Source: Ameyamaea chiangmaiensis
Lineage (GTDB): Bacteria; Pseudomonadota; Alphaproteobacteria; Acetobacterales; Acetobacteraceae
Reading direction: 5' to 3'
Assembly (NCBI RefSeq): GCF_025995235.1
Contig: NZ_BAPT01000050.1
Coordinates: 1 to 64,000, forward strand
Length of the DNA stretch: 64,000 bases
The notes beneath the pieces are model-generated. The model worked only from the letters and a program-made list of their open reading frames with translations, ran no database searches and was not told the DNA's origin. Both the position numbers and the translations under genes were made by a program. Shown in pieces: positions 8,034-17,882 of the stretch (within the stretch, counting starts at the first letter, position 1; each line of letters starts with the position of its first letter).

Positions 8034-9074
8034 TCAGTGGTCGCTGCCCGGCACTCCCTTGGACGTCGAATACTCGAAATGCAGGGCGGTGTCGGGATGG
8101 ACGATCGGGTGGATGGCGTGCGCGGCCATGGCCCCTTCGCTGAAGCCCTGCAGGATCAGTTTTAGCTTGCCCGGATAGGTTGCGACGTCGCCGATCGCGA
8201 ACAGGCCTGGGGTGGAGCTTTCGCAGGTGGAGGGCGTCACGGGGATGGTGTTGCGATGGGTGTCCAGACCCCAGCCCGCGATCGGCCCCAGATCGGTGGA
8301 CAGGCCGAAGAACGGCAGCAGGCAGTCGGCGTCGAGCACCCGCGTCTCGCCCTCCAGCGTGGCCAGTTCCACGCCGGACAGGGCGCCGTCCGTGCCGTGC
8401 AGCCGCGCGAGCTGGAAGGGCGTGACCTTTTCGATCTCGCCCCGGGCGCATGCGGCGTCGATCTGAGACAGTGTCTCGGGCGCGCCGCGAAAGCGCGGGC
8501 GCCGATGAACGAGCCAGATCTTGGCCGCGATGTCCTTCAGAGCCAGCGCCCAGTCCAGCGCCGAATCCCCCCCGCCGGCGATGACGATACGGCGCCCCGC
8601 GAAATCGGTGCGGCGACGGACGTAGTACTGCACGGCCCCCGATGCCTCGAAACCGTCCAGCCCGTCGAGTGGCGGCCGGTTCGGGCCGAACGCGCCCGCG
8701 CCGGCGGCGATGATCACGGCGGCGGCCCGGATCTGCGTGCCCGCGCTGGTGCCCAGGGCGAAGGCGCCCCGGTGACCGGTCAGGGTCTCCACGCGTTGCC
8801 CCAGCAGGCGGGGGATGGCGAAGGGCGCGATCTGCTGGTCCAGCGCGGCGATCAGGTCGCCGCCGGTGATCGCCGGATGGGCGGGGATGTCGTAGATCGG
8901 CTTTTCGGGGTAGAGCGCCGCGCACTGGCCCCCGATCTCGGCCAGCGCATCGACCAGAACGCAGCGCAGCTTGAGCATCGAGCATTCGAAGGCGGCGAAC
9001 AGCGCCGTCGGGCCTGCGCCCACGATCGCGACGTCGGTCACCAGAGGGTCCGTTGACGGGGTGTCGGCGGTCAT
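8034..9074 (-). CDS. Ferredoxin/flavodoxin-NADP reductase (thioredoxin-reductase-like)
   Basis: A 346-residue FAD/NADPH oxidoreductase of the YumC type. It resembles thioredoxin reductase but lacks the CxxC redox pair. Visible are the N-terminal FAD motif VAIVGAGPTALFAAF (about 15-29), GGQCAALYPEKPIYD, the NADPH Rossmann motif IAGGGDSALDWAL, and C-terminal LFAIGDVATYPGK. It should move electrons between NADPH and ferredoxin or flavodoxin, for example to supply iron-sulfur or radical-SAM enzymes such as HpnH and HpnJ; the partner is inferred only. The frame is open far upstream, but the ATG at 9074 begins the FAD domain after a short leader. It is divergent from the glycosyltransferase operon. 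Confidence 0.88.
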   Translation of the reverse strand: MTADTPSTDPLVTDVAIVGAGPTALFAAFECSMLKLRCVLVDALAEIGGQCAALYPEKPIYDIPAHPAITGGDLIAALDQQIAPFAIPRLLGQRVETLTGHRGAFALGTSAGTQIRAAAVIIAAGAGAFGPNRPPLDGLDGFEASGAVQYYVRRRTDFAGRRIVIAGGGDSALDWALALKDIAAKIWLVHRRPRFRGAPETLSQIDAACARGEIEKVTPFQLARLHGTDGALSGVELATLEGETRVLDADCLLPFFGLSTDLGPIAGWGLDTHRNTIPVTPSTCESSTPGLFAIGDVATYPGKLKLILQGFSEGAMAAHAIHPIVHPDTALHFEYSTSKGVPGSDH

Positions 9075-9228
9075 GGCGCTGCGATCCTTGCTGCATGGTC
9101 GGGACATGGGTTCTTGTCGTATCGGCGGTCGTGATTCACAACCGTCGGCACGGGGGATGTTTCTGCCCCGAGTGTCGGTGCCGCGCAACGGGGCGGCGAC
9201 CGGACGGGCGGGTAAAAAAGGCGACGGC

Positions 9229-10407
9229 ATGCGGATCGGCTTCGTGATCGAACATATCGGGGCGCTGGGCGGGACCGAGCGCGCGGCCACCGCCGTCCTG
9301 AACGGACTGGCCGGCCACCCGGGGATCGGCGCGCTGCATCTTCTGGAGGTGGCGCCTGTTGGGCCACCCGTGTTCGCGCTCGATCCCCGGATCGAACGCA
9401 CGGCGTTTTCAGCCCACAAGGTTTCGCTGGTGCGCGCATGGCCGCGACTGGTGCGCTGGCTGCGGGCACAGGCGCGGCGGCTCCGCCTTGATGTAGTGGT
9501 GGTGGTCGAGGCGACGCACGCGCTGTATGCCGTGCCGGCCCTGGCGGGAACGGCCGTGCGGACGATCGTGTGGGAGCACTTCAATTTCCGCGCCGACATG
9601 GGGCGGCGCAAGCGGCGGCTGGGGCGACGGCTGGCCGGCTGGTGGGCCCACGACGTGGTGACGCTGACCCGGCGCGACGTCGCGCTGTGGCAGGACGGGA
9701 TGCGGGTTCGTGCCCGGCTGACGGCAATTCCCAACATTGCCCCGCCCGCGCGGGACACGACGTATGACACGGGCACGCGTCTGGCGGTCGCAGTCGGGCG
9801 ACTGGTGCCGCAGAAGGGCTTTGATCGGCTGATCCCGCTCTGGGCGCGGGTGATGCGCGACCCGGCGGCGCGGGACTGGCGTCTGGCGATAGTGGGCGAC
9901 GGCCCCGACCGCGCGATGCTGCTGGGGCTGATCGAGGCGCATGGCCTTGTCGGGCGCGTGACGCTGGTGCCGGCGACGGACGACATCGACGCGGTCTATC
10001 GCGCGGCCGGCCTGTGCTGCTTTCCCTCCCGCTTCGAGGGGTTCGGCATGGTGCTGGTCGAGGCGGCGTCGTGGGGGGTGCCCGCCGTGGCCTTCGACTG
10101 CGAGGCCGGCCCGTCGGACATCATCCTCGACGGCGAGACGGGCCTTCTGGTGCCGCAGGATCATGAGGCGGCGTTCGAGGTCGCCGTGCTGCGCATGATC
10201 GGTGACGACGCGTTGCGCGCGCGGATGTCGGCGGCGGCGCGGACCGACGTCGCGCGCTTTTCCGAAGCGCGCGTCATCGCGCGCTGGTGCGCGTTGCTGG
10301 GGCTGCCCGAACGCCGCGATGACGGCGCTGTCACCCCCTCCATCGATCAGGCCGGTGGCGCAGCCCACGCCGCGTGCGTTACCCTCGCGCCATGCCCGAA
10401 CGCCTGA
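9229..10407 (+). CDS. Family 4 glycosyltransferase
   Basis: A 392-residue GT-B glycosyltransferase of the GT4 type. The N-terminal acceptor half starts with IGFVIEHIGALGGTERA. The C-terminal half has AVGRLVPQKGFDRLI, the nucleotide-sugar region, FEGFGMVLVEAA (the E-x7-E motif of retaining GT4 enzymes) and GETGLLVP. The donor and acceptor sugars are unknown; a lipopolysaccharide or exopolysaccharide role is likely. ATG 9229 is preceded by AAAAAAGG at about 9 nt. The last 16 bp overlap the start of tsaE, so the gene appears to lead the tsaE-addB-addA-trxA operon, which is not its usual place in alphaproteobacteria as far as I recall. The final about 25 residues are unconserved-looking. Confidence 0.87.
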   Translation: MRIGFVIEHIGALGGTERAATAVLNGLAGHPGIGALHLLEVAPVGPPVFALDPRIERTAFSAHKVSLVRAWPRLVRWLRAQARRLRLDVVVVVEATHALYAVPALAGTAVRTIVWEHFNFRADMGRRKRRLGRRLAGWWAHDVVTLTRRDVALWQDGMRVRARLTAIPNIAPPARDTTYDTGTRLAVAVGRLVPQKGFDRLIPLWARVMRDPAARDWRLAIVGDGPDRAMLLGLIEAHGLVGRVTLVPATDDIDAVYRAAGLCCFPSRFEGFGMVLVEAASWGVPAVAFDCEAGPSDIILDGETGLLVPQDHEAAFEVAVLRMIGDDALRARMSAAARTDVARFSEARVIARWCALLGLPERRDDGAVTPSIDQAGGAAHAACVTLAPCPNA

Positions 10408-10862
10408 TCACCCTGCCCGGCCCCGGGCACACCGACGCCCTTGGTGCCCTCGTGGCGCGGTTGCTGCGGCCGGGGGACGCGCTTCTTCTGTCCGGTCCGA
10501 TGGGCGCGGGCAAAAGTGCCTTTGCGCGGGCCCTGTTGCGCGCGTTGAGCGGCGATCCGGCGCTGGAGGTGCCCAGCCCGACCTTCACCCTTGTGCAGAC
10601 CTATGACACGGCGCTGGGGCCGGTGGCCCATTTCGACCTCTGGCGCCTGGGCGATGCCTACGAACTCGAGGAACTGGGCTGGGACGATGCCCGGCAGGGG
10701 ATCGTGCTGGTCGAATGGGCGGAGCGGCTGGACGAGCTGACGCCGTCACCCGCACTGGAACTGGACCTGTCGCTGGACGCGCATGGGGGCCGCACGGCGC
10801 GGCTGGTGTGGGACGATCGCGCGCTGGCGCTGCCTTCCCTGCCCGATGTGGCGACGCCATGA
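10392..10862 (+). CDS. tsaE: tRNA t6A37 threonylcarbamoyladenosine biosynthesis ATPase TsaE
   Basis: A 156-residue P-loop ATPase that acts with TsaB and TsaD to put the threonylcarbamoyl group on A37 of ANN-decoding tRNAs. The Walker A motif is GPMGAGKS (residues 35-42). Family strings include SPTFTLVQTY, VAHFDLWRL and VEWAERL. ATG 10392 lies inside the end of the glycosyltransferase gene (16-bp overlap). The stop overlaps the addB start as ATGA, implying translational coupling. In many alphaproteobacteria, from memory, an AmgK-type kinase and a MurU-type nucleotidyltransferase lie between tsaE and addB; here nothing does. Confidence 0.93.
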   Translation: MPERLITLPGPGHTDALGALVARLLRPGDALLLSGPMGAGKSAFARALLRALSGDPALEVPSPTFTLVQTYDTALGPVAHFDLWRLGDAYELEELGWDDARQGIVLVEWAERLDELTPSPALELDLSLDAHGGRTARLVWDDRALALPSLPDVATP

Positions 10863-13800
10863 CGCACGTGGCGTCGGTGTTGCCGGGGCTGCCGTTCCCC
10901 GATGCCGTGGCCGCGCGCTGGATCGCCGGGGCGGGGGGGGACGCGCAGGCGATCGGCGACGGCCTGATCCTGGTGCCCGGCCGCCGCGCCGCCCGCACCA
11001 TGACCGAGGCCTTTCTGCGCCAGAGCGACGGCGCGCCGCTGCTGCTGCCCCGGATTGCCGCCATCGGCGCGATTGACGAAGGCGATCCGCTGCTGGGTGC
11101 CGAAGACCGGCTGGCGCTGCCGCCGGCGGTCGATCCCATGCGCCGTCTGGCCGTGCTGGCGCAGTTGGTGATCGCCGCGGGGGGCACACTCGGCCCCACG
11201 GGCGGCGCGGGGGCCGTGCACACGGTGGATCAGGCATGGCCACTGGCCACGGCACTGGCCGACCTGATGGACGAGGCCGAATGGGCGGAGTGCGCACTGG
11301 CCGACGCGTTGCCGCGCGCCGCGGAGGAACAGTTCGCCCGCCATTGGCAGATGACGCTGGAATTCCTGTCGATCGTGACCCACGCCTGGCCCGCGTGGCT
11401 GGCCGAAGAGGGCGTGATGAACCCCGTCGCGCGGCAGGGTGCGTTGCTGCGCGCACTGGCCGCGCGCTGGTCGGCGCAGGATGACGGTAGCCGCCTGTGG
11501 GCCGTGGGCTTCACAGACGCCATGCCCGCGACGGCGGCGGTGCTGCAGGCGGTGGCCGGGCGCGCGGCGGGGTGCGTGGTGTTGCCGTGGCTGGACCGGG
11601 CGATGCCCGAGCCCGTCTGGCACGCGTTGCCGGATGCCCATCCACAGGCCGGGGTGGCCCGGCTTCTGGCCGATCTTGGCGTCACGCGTGATGCGGTCGC
11701 GCTGTGGGACGCGGTCCCCCTGCAGGCGACCACCGGGGCGGTGCCGCCCGGTCGCGCGGAGGCGATCGCCCGTGTTCTGCTGCCCGCGCCGGGACTGGAC
11801 GACTGGACGCGCGACGCGGGTCCGGTGCCGATCGAGGGGCTCTGGCAACTTGTCGCGGCCGACCAGCAGGCCGAAGCCGGCGCGATCGCGTTGCTTCTGC
11901 GTGACGCGGTCGAAATGCCCGGGCGGCGGGCCGCGCTGGTCACGCCCGACCGCGCGCTGGCCGGGCGCGTGGCGGTCGAACTGGCGCGCTGGGGCATCGC
12001 GGCCGACGATAGCGCGGGCAGGCCGCTGGGCAGCACGCCGCAGGCCACCTTCCTGCGGCTGATCGTGCGTGCGTGGGCGCAGGAACTGGCGCCCGTCGCG
12101 TTGCTGTCGGTGCTGAAACATCCCGACTGCGCCGCCGGTGTGACGGTCGGTGCCTGTCGGGCGTCGGCCCGGTTGCTGGAGCGCGGTCTTCTGCGCGGCC
12201 CGGCCCCGCCCCCGGGTTTCGCGGGACTGCGCGCGGCCCTGACCGACCAGCGCCGGCACGCCGGCACGCGGGCGGACGAGGGCGCAAGTGCGGATCGGCC
12301 GGATGCACCTTTGCCGATCGATCTGTTTCTTGATCGTCTGGAGCAGTGTTTTTCCCCGCTTGCCTCCCTGCCGGCCACCGCGCCCGTGCCGCGTCTGCTG
12401 GAGGCGCTGGTCATGACGGCCGAGGCGCTGGCCGCGCGTGTCGAGCGCGATGGGCAGGCAAGCGACGGTGCCACGATCCTGTGGCGTGGCGACGACGGCA
12501 ATGCGCTGGCCCAGCGCCTGGGCGATCTGCTGGTGCACACCGGCGACCTGCCGGCGCAGGCTTTTGGCGCGCTCGACGGATTTTTGGCCGCCGCCCTCGC
12601 GGATTCGGTGGTGCGTGAGATGCGGACCCTGCGAGGGCGCGAGGGCGACCGGCTGCACCCGCGCGTGTTCATATGGGGCCTGATCGAGGCACGTCTCCAG
12701 CCGGTCGAGACGATGGTGCTGGGTGGTCTGGTCGAGGGCGTCTGGCCGCCGGCCACCGACCCCGGCCCGTGGATGAGCCGCCCGATGCGCACGCGTATCG
12801 GCCTGCCCGCGCCCGAACGCGCGATCGGACAGGCGGCGCATGACTTCGCCGCCTTCATCAGCAGCACGCCGGAGGTGATCCTGTCCTCGCCCGGGCGGCG
12901 GGACGGCGCGCCAGCGGTGCCCGCGCGCTGGCTGGTGCGCCTGCGGGCGTTCCTGCGCGGGCGCGGGCAGACGTTGCCGCGCCATCCGGTGGCCGCGTGG
13001 CTTGCGCGGCTGGACATGCCGGCCGGGGCGCCGTCGCCGGTCCAGCCGCCCGCGCCCCGGCCACCCCTGGCGTGGCGTCCGCGCCGCCTGTCGGTGACCG
13101 AGATCGAGACATGGCTGGGCGACCCCTATGCGATCTATGCGCGCCATGTGCTGGGATTGCGCGCGCTGGCGCCTCTGGAGGAATCCGCCGATGCGTCGGA
13201 TTTCGGCACGATCGTGCACGAGGTTCTGGAGGCATGCCTGAAAACCCATGTCGCGGCCTGGCCCGACCGGATCGGGGATGAACTCGCGGCCTCGTTCGAC
13301 CGCGTGCTTAACGCCGCCACGGTGCGACCGGCCCTGCGTGCATGGTGGCGGCCGCGCCTGCACCGTATCGCGCACTGGGTGGCGGAAGCGGAGCGCGACC
13401 GTCGCGTCACGATGGGCGCGCCGAGGGCCATCGCGGTCGAGACGCGGGGCGAGGTAACGCTGAACGGACTTGAAGGGGGGCCGTTCCGCCTGCGCGGTCG
13501 GGCGGACCGGATCGATGTCGACGCCGAGGGGCGTGCGCACATCGTCGATTACAAGACCGGCCAGTTGCCGGCCAGGAAAGCCGTCGTCGCGGGCTGGTCG
13601 CCGCAACTGGTGCTGGAGGCGGCGATGCTGGCTCATGGCGGCTTCCCGGACCTCGACTCCCGGCCCACGCGCGGCCTGCTGTACTGGCGTCTGTCCGGGG
13701 CGCATAAACCTGGGGAGGCGCTGCCCATTGCCCTGGATGAGTCCGAGGTGAGGGAACTGGCGGAGCGCACGTGGGAAAACCTGCGTGCGCTGATCGAGCG

Positions 13801-13927
13801 GTTTGATGATCCGGATCAGGCGTATTATTCCCATCCCCGCCCCGGTCGCGAACCGCGCTACAACGATTACGCCCAGTTGGCGCGCGTCGCGGAATGGAGT
13901 GGCGCGGCGCGAGAGGACGAGCCATGA
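10859..13927 (+). CDS. addB: Double-strand-break repair protein AddB
   Basis: A 1022-residue subunit of the AddAB helicase-nuclease that resects DNA ends for RecA loading. AddB carries an inactive helicase-like N-terminal region (LVPGRRAARTMTEAFL near residues 40-55) and a C-terminal RecB-type nuclease. The nuclease is recognised from GRADRIDVDAEG and IVDYKTGQLP at about residues 880-905, which hold the D...DYK catalytic residues. Length matches the alphaproteobacterial family (about 1000). The ATG overlaps the tsaE stop (ATGA), and its own stop overlaps the addA start in the same way. Other in-frame upstream starts lie inside tsaE and are rejected. Confidence 0.94.
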   Translation: MTHVASVLPGLPFPDAVAARWIAGAGGDAQAIGDGLILVPGRRAARTMTEAFLRQSDGAPLLLPRIAAIGAIDEGDPLLGAEDRLALPPAVDPMRRLAVLAQLVIAAGGTLGPTGGAGAVHTVDQAWPLATALADLMDEAEWAECALADALPRAAEEQFARHWQMTLEFLSIVTHAWPAWLAEEGVMNPVARQGALLRALAARWSAQDDGSRLWAVGFTDAMPATAAVLQAVAGRAAGCVVLPWLDRAMPEPVWHALPDAHPQAGVARLLADLGVTRDAVALWDAVPLQATTGAVPPGRAEAIARVLLPAPGLDDWTRDAGPVPIEGLWQLVAADQQAEAGAIALLLRDAVEMPGRRAALVTPDRALAGRVAVELARWGIAADDSAGRPLGSTPQATFLRLIVRAWAQELAPVALLSVLKHPDCAAGVTVGACRASARLLERGLLRGPAPPPGFAGLRAALTDQRRHAGTRADEGASADRPDAPLPIDLFLDRLEQCFSPLASLPATAPVPRLLEALVMTAEALAARVERDGQASDGATILWRGDDGNALAQRLGDLLVHTGDLPAQAFGALDGFLAAALADSVVREMRTLRGREGDRLHPRVFIWGLIEARLQPVETMVLGGLVEGVWPPATDPGPWMSRPMRTRIGLPAPERAIGQAAHDFAAFISSTPEVILSSPGRRDGAPAVPARWLVRLRAFLRGRGQTLPRHPVAAWLARLDMPAGAPSPVQPPAPRPPLAWRPRRLSVTEIETWLGDPYAIYARHVLGLRALAPLEESADASDFGTIVHEVLEACLKTHVAAWPDRIGDELAASFDRVLNAATVRPALRAWWRPRLHRIAHWVAEAERDRRVTMGAPRAIAVETRGEVTLNGLEGGPFRLRGRADRIDVDAEGRAHIVDYKTGQLPARKAVVAGWSPQLVLEAAMLAHGGFPDLDSRPTRGLLYWRLSGAHKPGEALPIALDESEVRELAERTWENLRALIERFDDPDQAYYSHPRPGREPRYNDYAQLARVAEWSGAAREDEP

Positions 13928-16900
13928 GCACGCCCGATCCCCTCGACACCGCCAACCGCCGTCAGGCCGAGGCGTCGGACCCGGCGGCGTCCGTGTTCGT
14001 CTCGGCGTCGGCGGGCAGCGGCAAGACCAAGCTTCTGATCGACCGGCTTTTGCAACTGATGCTGCCGCGCCGTGCCGTCATGCCCGGAACCGGCGAGGTG
14101 CAGGTGCTCGACGGTACGCCGCCCGGCCGGATCGTCTGCCTGACCTACACCAAGGCCGCCGCCGCCGAGATGGCGATCCGGCTTCAGGATCGCCTCGGCG
14201 TCTGGGTCACGGCGGAGCCGGCGCGCCTGGATCACGAACTCCGCGCCCTGGCGGTTGAACCGGGACCCGAAACACGCAGGGCTGCGCGGGAACTGTTCGT
14301 GCGGGTGCTCGACCTGCCTGGTGGGATGCGGATCGGGACGATCCACGCTTTTTGCCAGTCCCTTCTGCGACGGTTTCCGATTGAGGCCGCGATCAGTCCC
14401 CATTTCGCCCTGATGGAGGATACGGACGCGCGTCTTGCCCTGTCCTCCGCTGTCGAGGGGGAACTGGCACGGGCGGACGGCGCGCGTCTTGCCGCCCTGT
14501 CGGCACAGGCTGGTCTGGACAAATTCTCGACCCTTCTGGGGCTTTTGCAAAACCGCGCACAGGATCTGCGTCCCGTGCTCGCCCTGTCGCGCGACGACCG
14601 GGCGGCCGCCTATCGCGCCGCACTCGGGGCGCCGGACGTGGCAGTGGCGCACCTGCACGAGGCGCGCGTCACGCCGTCGGAGGAAGAGCGTCTGCGCGAC
14701 GTGCTGCGCCGGGCGTCGGAGGACGGGTCGCCCGCGCTGAAGAAGACGATGCAGGGCTTGCTGGACTGGCTGGCCCAGCCGCTGGCGCGTCGGCTGGAGA
14801 CGGTCGCGACGTGGGAGAGCGGCTTTCTGACGCGGGAGAACACGCCGCGTAAAAATGGCGGCTTGAACAGGAAACTTGTAGAATCCTACCCCGAGGCGCC
14901 CGCGCTCATGGAGCGCGAGGCCGAGCGGCTTTTATCCCTTCGCGACCAGATCGCCGCACAGGGGCTGGTTACGCTCGCGCTGTCGCTGCTGGACGTGGTG
15001 GAGCCGGTCCTGTCGCGCTACGCGGCGCGCAAGACCGGGCTGGGCATGGTGGATTACAACGACCTGATCGGCCGCACGCTGGCGTTGCTCGACGATGCCG
15101 GGGCGGCGTGGGTTCTCTACAAACTCGACGGCGGAATCGATCATCTTCTCCTCGATGAGGTCCAGGACACCTCACCCGAACAATGGCGTATCGCCGGCGC
15201 CCTGACGGCGGAGTTCTTCTCGGGCACCGGCGCGCGCGAGGACGGGCGTGGCGGCCTGCCGCGTACCGTCTTCGCCGTGGGTGACTACAAACAGTCGATC
15301 TATTCGTTTCAGGGGGCCGATCCGGCTGCTTTTCGCGACTGGCGCCAGCGTTTTCAACGACGTGTGCAGGGGGCAAGTGCCACATGGCGCGAGCCTTCGC
15401 TGGTCGTGTCGTTCCGCTCCACCGCGCCGGTGCTGGACCTTGTGGATCAGGTCTTCGCCCAGCCCGAGGCCGCGCGGGGCCTGGCCGAGCCCGGCCAGAC
15501 CGGGCTCGCCGAACGCCATATACCCGCTCGCGTCGGGCAGGGTGGCCGGGTCGAGCTGTGGCCGCCTGTGCGCGAGGAAGAGCGCGACGGGGACGACGAC
15601 GGCCCGTGGAATGCGCCCGATGGCAACCGCACCCGGGCGTCGCCGCAGCAGCGGCTGGCCGACGCGCTGGCGGCGTGGATCGCGGGCAAGATCGGCACGG
15701 TGCCACCGTTTGGCGGGGCGCCGCTTGCGGCGGGGGACGTGCTGGTTCTGGTGCCCCGTCGCTCGGCGTTCGTGCGCGGGCTGGTGCGGGCCCTGAAGAT
15801 GCGCGACGTGCCGGTGGCCAGTCTGGTGCGTACGGAACTGGTCGATCAGGTCGCGGTGCGTGATCTGATGACCCTGTGCGACGCGCTGTTGCTGCCGCAG
15901 GACGACCTGACGCTGGCCAGCGTCCTGACCTCGCCTCTGGGGGGTGTGTCGGACGACAGCCTGATGGCGCTGGCGGCGGGGCGCGGCCCGGCCCCGCTAT
16001 GGACCGTGCTGCGCGAACGGCATGCCGACCGCGACGACTGGCGTGCGGCGTGGGAGATGCTGGCACCGCTGTTCGCGCGTGTGGATTACGCGACGCCGCA
16101 CGCCCTGCTGTCGGAGGCGCTGGGCGTGCACGGTGGGCGCGCGCGCCTTCTGGCCCGGCTGGGGCCCGAGGCGGCCGAGCCGGTGGACGAACTGCTGTCG
16201 GCCGCCCTGCGGTACGAGGCCATGCATCCGCCGTCGCTGCAGGGGTTCCTGCACTGGCTGCGCCACAGCAACGCCATGGTGCGACGCGAGCCCGAGGGCG
16301 CGGAGGGGGCAGTGCGGGTCATGACCGCGCATGGTTCCAAAGGCCTGCAGGCACGGCTGGTGATCCTGCCCGACACGATGGGACGTCCCAACGCCGACAC
16401 CGACCTGTGCTGGTTGCCGGGGGGGGAAGCGGGGACGGCCCTGCCGGTCTGGGTGCCGCGCGCCGACTTGGCGACACGGACCACCGGCGTGGCGCGCAGT
16501 GCCCTCGAAGCCTCGGCACGGGAAGAATTCAACCGTCTGCTGTATGTCGCGTTGACGCGGGCCAGCGACTGGCTGGTCGTCTGCGGGTGGGAGGGAACGC
16601 GCGGCCCTCCGGCGGAGTGCTGGTACGAACATTGCCGTGCCGGGTTCGCGGGGTTGCAGACGCACACCGAACCGTGCCCGGGCGGCTGGGCCGGGGAGGT
16701 GGTGGTGCATCAGCATCAGGCCTCGGCGTCCGGGACGACGGCGGTGCACGCCGATGCTCCCGCGCCGCCGGTCCCGCTGCCGGACTGGATGGGGCAGGCG
16801 CCCGCCTGGCGCCCACGGGTGCCCACGCCCGAGCCCGCGCTGTTTCGCCCGCTGGCCCCCAGCCGCCCCGATGATGCCCAGTTCGGCCCGGCGCCGGCCG

Positions 16901-17487
16901 TGCTCTCGCCCCTTGCCCGCCGTCATCAGACAGGGGCCGGGGACGGCGCGCGGGGTCGGGCGCTGCGACGCGGCACGCTGGTCCATGCCCTCTTGCAGAC
17001 CGTGCCCGAGTTGCCAGACGCCGAACGCGGCGGCCGGGCGGCGCTGTTCCTGTCGCGTGCCGGCCTTGGCGCGGACGAGGTAGCGGCCCTGACCTGGCAG
17101 ATCCTGGCCGTGCTGGAGCATCCGTCCCTTGCGCCGTTGTTCGGGCCCGGTGGCCGGCCCGAGCAGCAAGTGGTCGGTATCGTCGGTGGCCGTGTGATCG
17201 TGGGGCAGGTGGACCGTATGGCGGTCCTGCCGGAGGCGATCTGGCTGTGCGATTACAAGACCAATCGCCTGCCGCCGGACACCGTCGCGCGCACCCCTGT
17301 CGCCTATCTGCGGCAGATGGCCGCATACCGGGCGCTTTTGAAAAATCTCTATCCGGACCGCGCAATCCATTGCACGCTGGTGTGGACCGAGACCGGCGCG
17401 GTCTCATTCTTGCCCGAGTCGCTGCTGGAGCCGTACGCTCCCGGGCTTGATCCCGCTGACGGGATGATTATGTCCGTCGTTGAATGA
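13924..17487 (+). CDS. addA: Double-strand-break repair helicase AddA
   Basis: A 1187-residue UvrD-type helicase and nuclease subunit of AddAB. Motifs in order: Walker [12 protein letters not shown] (about 28-38), [11 protein letters not shown] (motif Ia, about 75-87), [14 protein letters not shown] (Walker B, about 409-422), [13 protein letters not shown] (motif III), [10 protein letters not shown] (motif V, about 800), [10 protein letters not shown] (motif VI, about 873) and a C-terminal RecB-type nuclease with [10 protein letters not shown] (about 1106). The full set suggests an active enzyme. The ATG overlaps the addB stop as ATGA, so stoichiometric translation with AddB is likely; trxA follows after 11 bp. 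Confidence 0.95.
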   Translation: MSTPDPLDTANRRQAEASDPAASVFVSASAGSGKTKLLIDRLLQLMLPRRAVMPGTGEVQVLDGTPPGRIVCLTYTKAAAAEMAIRLQDRLGVWVTAEPARLDHELRALAVEPGPETRRAARELFVRVLDLPGGMRIGTIHAFCQSLLRRFPIEAAISPHFALMEDTDARLALSSAVEGELARADGARLAALSAQAGLDKFSTLLGLLQNRAQDLRPVLALSRDDRAAAYRAALGAPDVAVAHLHEARVTPSEEERLRDVLRRASEDGSPALKKTMQGLLDWLAQPLARRLETVATWESGFLTRENTPRKNGGLNRKLVESYPEAPALMEREAERLLSLRDQIAAQGLVTLALSLLDVVEPVLSRYAARKTGLGMVDYNDLIGRTLALLDDAGAAWVLYKLDGGIDHLLLDEVQDTSPEQWRIAGALTAEFFSGTGAREDGRGGLPRTVFAVGDYKQSIYSFQGADPAAFRDWRQRFQRRVQGASATWREPSLVVSFRSTAPVLDLVDQVFAQPEAARGLAEPGQTGLAERHIPARVGQGGRVELWPPVREEERDGDDDGPWNAPDGNRTRASPQQRLADALAAWIAGKIGTVPPFGGAPLAAGDVLVLVPRRSAFVRGLVRALKMRDVPVASLVRTELVDQVAVRDLMTLCDALLLPQDDLTLASVLTSPLGGVSDDSLMALAAGRGPAPLWTVLRERHADRDDWRAAWEMLAPLFARVDYATPHALLSEALGVHGGRARLLARLGPEAAEPVDELLSAALRYEAMHPPSLQGFLHWLRHSNAMVRREPEGAEGAVRVMTAHGSKGLQARLVILPDTMGRPNADTDLCWLPGGEAGTALPVWVPRADLATRTTGVARSALEASAREEFNRLLYVALTRASDWLVVCGWEGTRGPPAECWYEHCRAGFAGLQTHTEPCPGGWAGEVVVHQHQASASGTTAVHADAPAPPVPLPDWMGQAPAWRPRVPTPEPALFRPLAPSRPDDAQFGPAPAVLSPLARRHQTGAGDGARGRALRRGTLVHALLQTVPELPDAERGGRAALFLSRAGLGADEVAALTWQILAVLEHPSLAPLFGPGGRPEQQVVGIVGGRVIVGQVDRMAVLPEAIWLCDYKTNRLPPDTVARTPVAYLRQMAAYRALLKNLYPDRAIHCTLVWTETGAVSFLPESLLEPYAPGLDPADGMIMSVVE

Positions 17488-17498
17488 AGGAGAATTCC

Positions 17499-17825
17499 AT
17501 GAGCGAAAACACTGTCGCGGTCAGCGACGACACGTTCGAGACCGATGTTCTGAAGGCCGAAGGACCGGTTCTGGTCGATTTCTGGGCCGAGTGGTGTGGT
17601 CCGTGCAAGATGATCGCCCCGGCGCTCGAGGAAATCGGGGCGGAATTCAAGGGACAGGTGAAGGTCGCCAAGGTCAACATCGACGACAACCCGCTGACCC
17701 CGAACAACTATGCCGTGCGCGGCATTCCGACCCTGATCCTGTTCAAGGACGGCAAGCCCGCCGCGACGAAGGTCGGTGCCCTGCCCAAGAGCCAGTTGAA
17801 GGACTGGGTGAAGAGCAGCCTCTGA
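17499..17825 (+). CDS. trxA: Thioredoxin
   Basis: A 108-residue cytoplasmic thioredoxin that reduces protein disulfides using thioredoxin reductase. The active site is [11 protein letters not shown] (Cys33 and Cys36), with the cis-Pro loop [10 protein letters not shown] and the usual length for TrxA. An excellent Shine-Dalgarno (GAAGGAGA) precedes ATG 17499; the in-frame start 15 nt earlier overlaps that site and is rejected. It is the last gene of the tsaE-addB-addA-trxA run, 11 bp behind addA and followed by a hairpin. A separate promoter inside addA is possible because Trx is abundant, but none is obvious. Confidence 0.95.
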   Translation: MSENTVAVSDDTFETDVLKAEGPVLVDFWAEWCGPCKMIAPALEEIGAEFKGQVKVAKVNIDDNPLTPNNYAVRGIPTLILFKDGKPAATKVGALPKSQLKDWVKSSL

Positions 17826-17836
17826 GGATTCGACAC

Positions 17837-17862
17837 GACGGGGCGCAACGACGCCCCGTCTT
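17837..17862. terminator. Hairpin terminator between trxA and hpnK
   Basis: Perfect 9-bp arms GACGGGGCG / CGCCCCGTC with a 6-nt loop, placed 11 bp after the trxA stop and about 20 bp before the convergent hpnK stop. Only TT follows on the plus strand, so termination may be partial or act for both operons. Confidence 0.65.
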
Positions 17863-17882
17863 CAATCCGGAGGTCAGGGCTT

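Noticed and set aside
10658..13834. A 1058-codon open frame antisense to addB
   Set aside because: Long antisense frames are common in GC-rich genes with high third-position GC. The product is Arg/Gln/His-rich without any family resemblance, while addB on the other strand has clear motifs.
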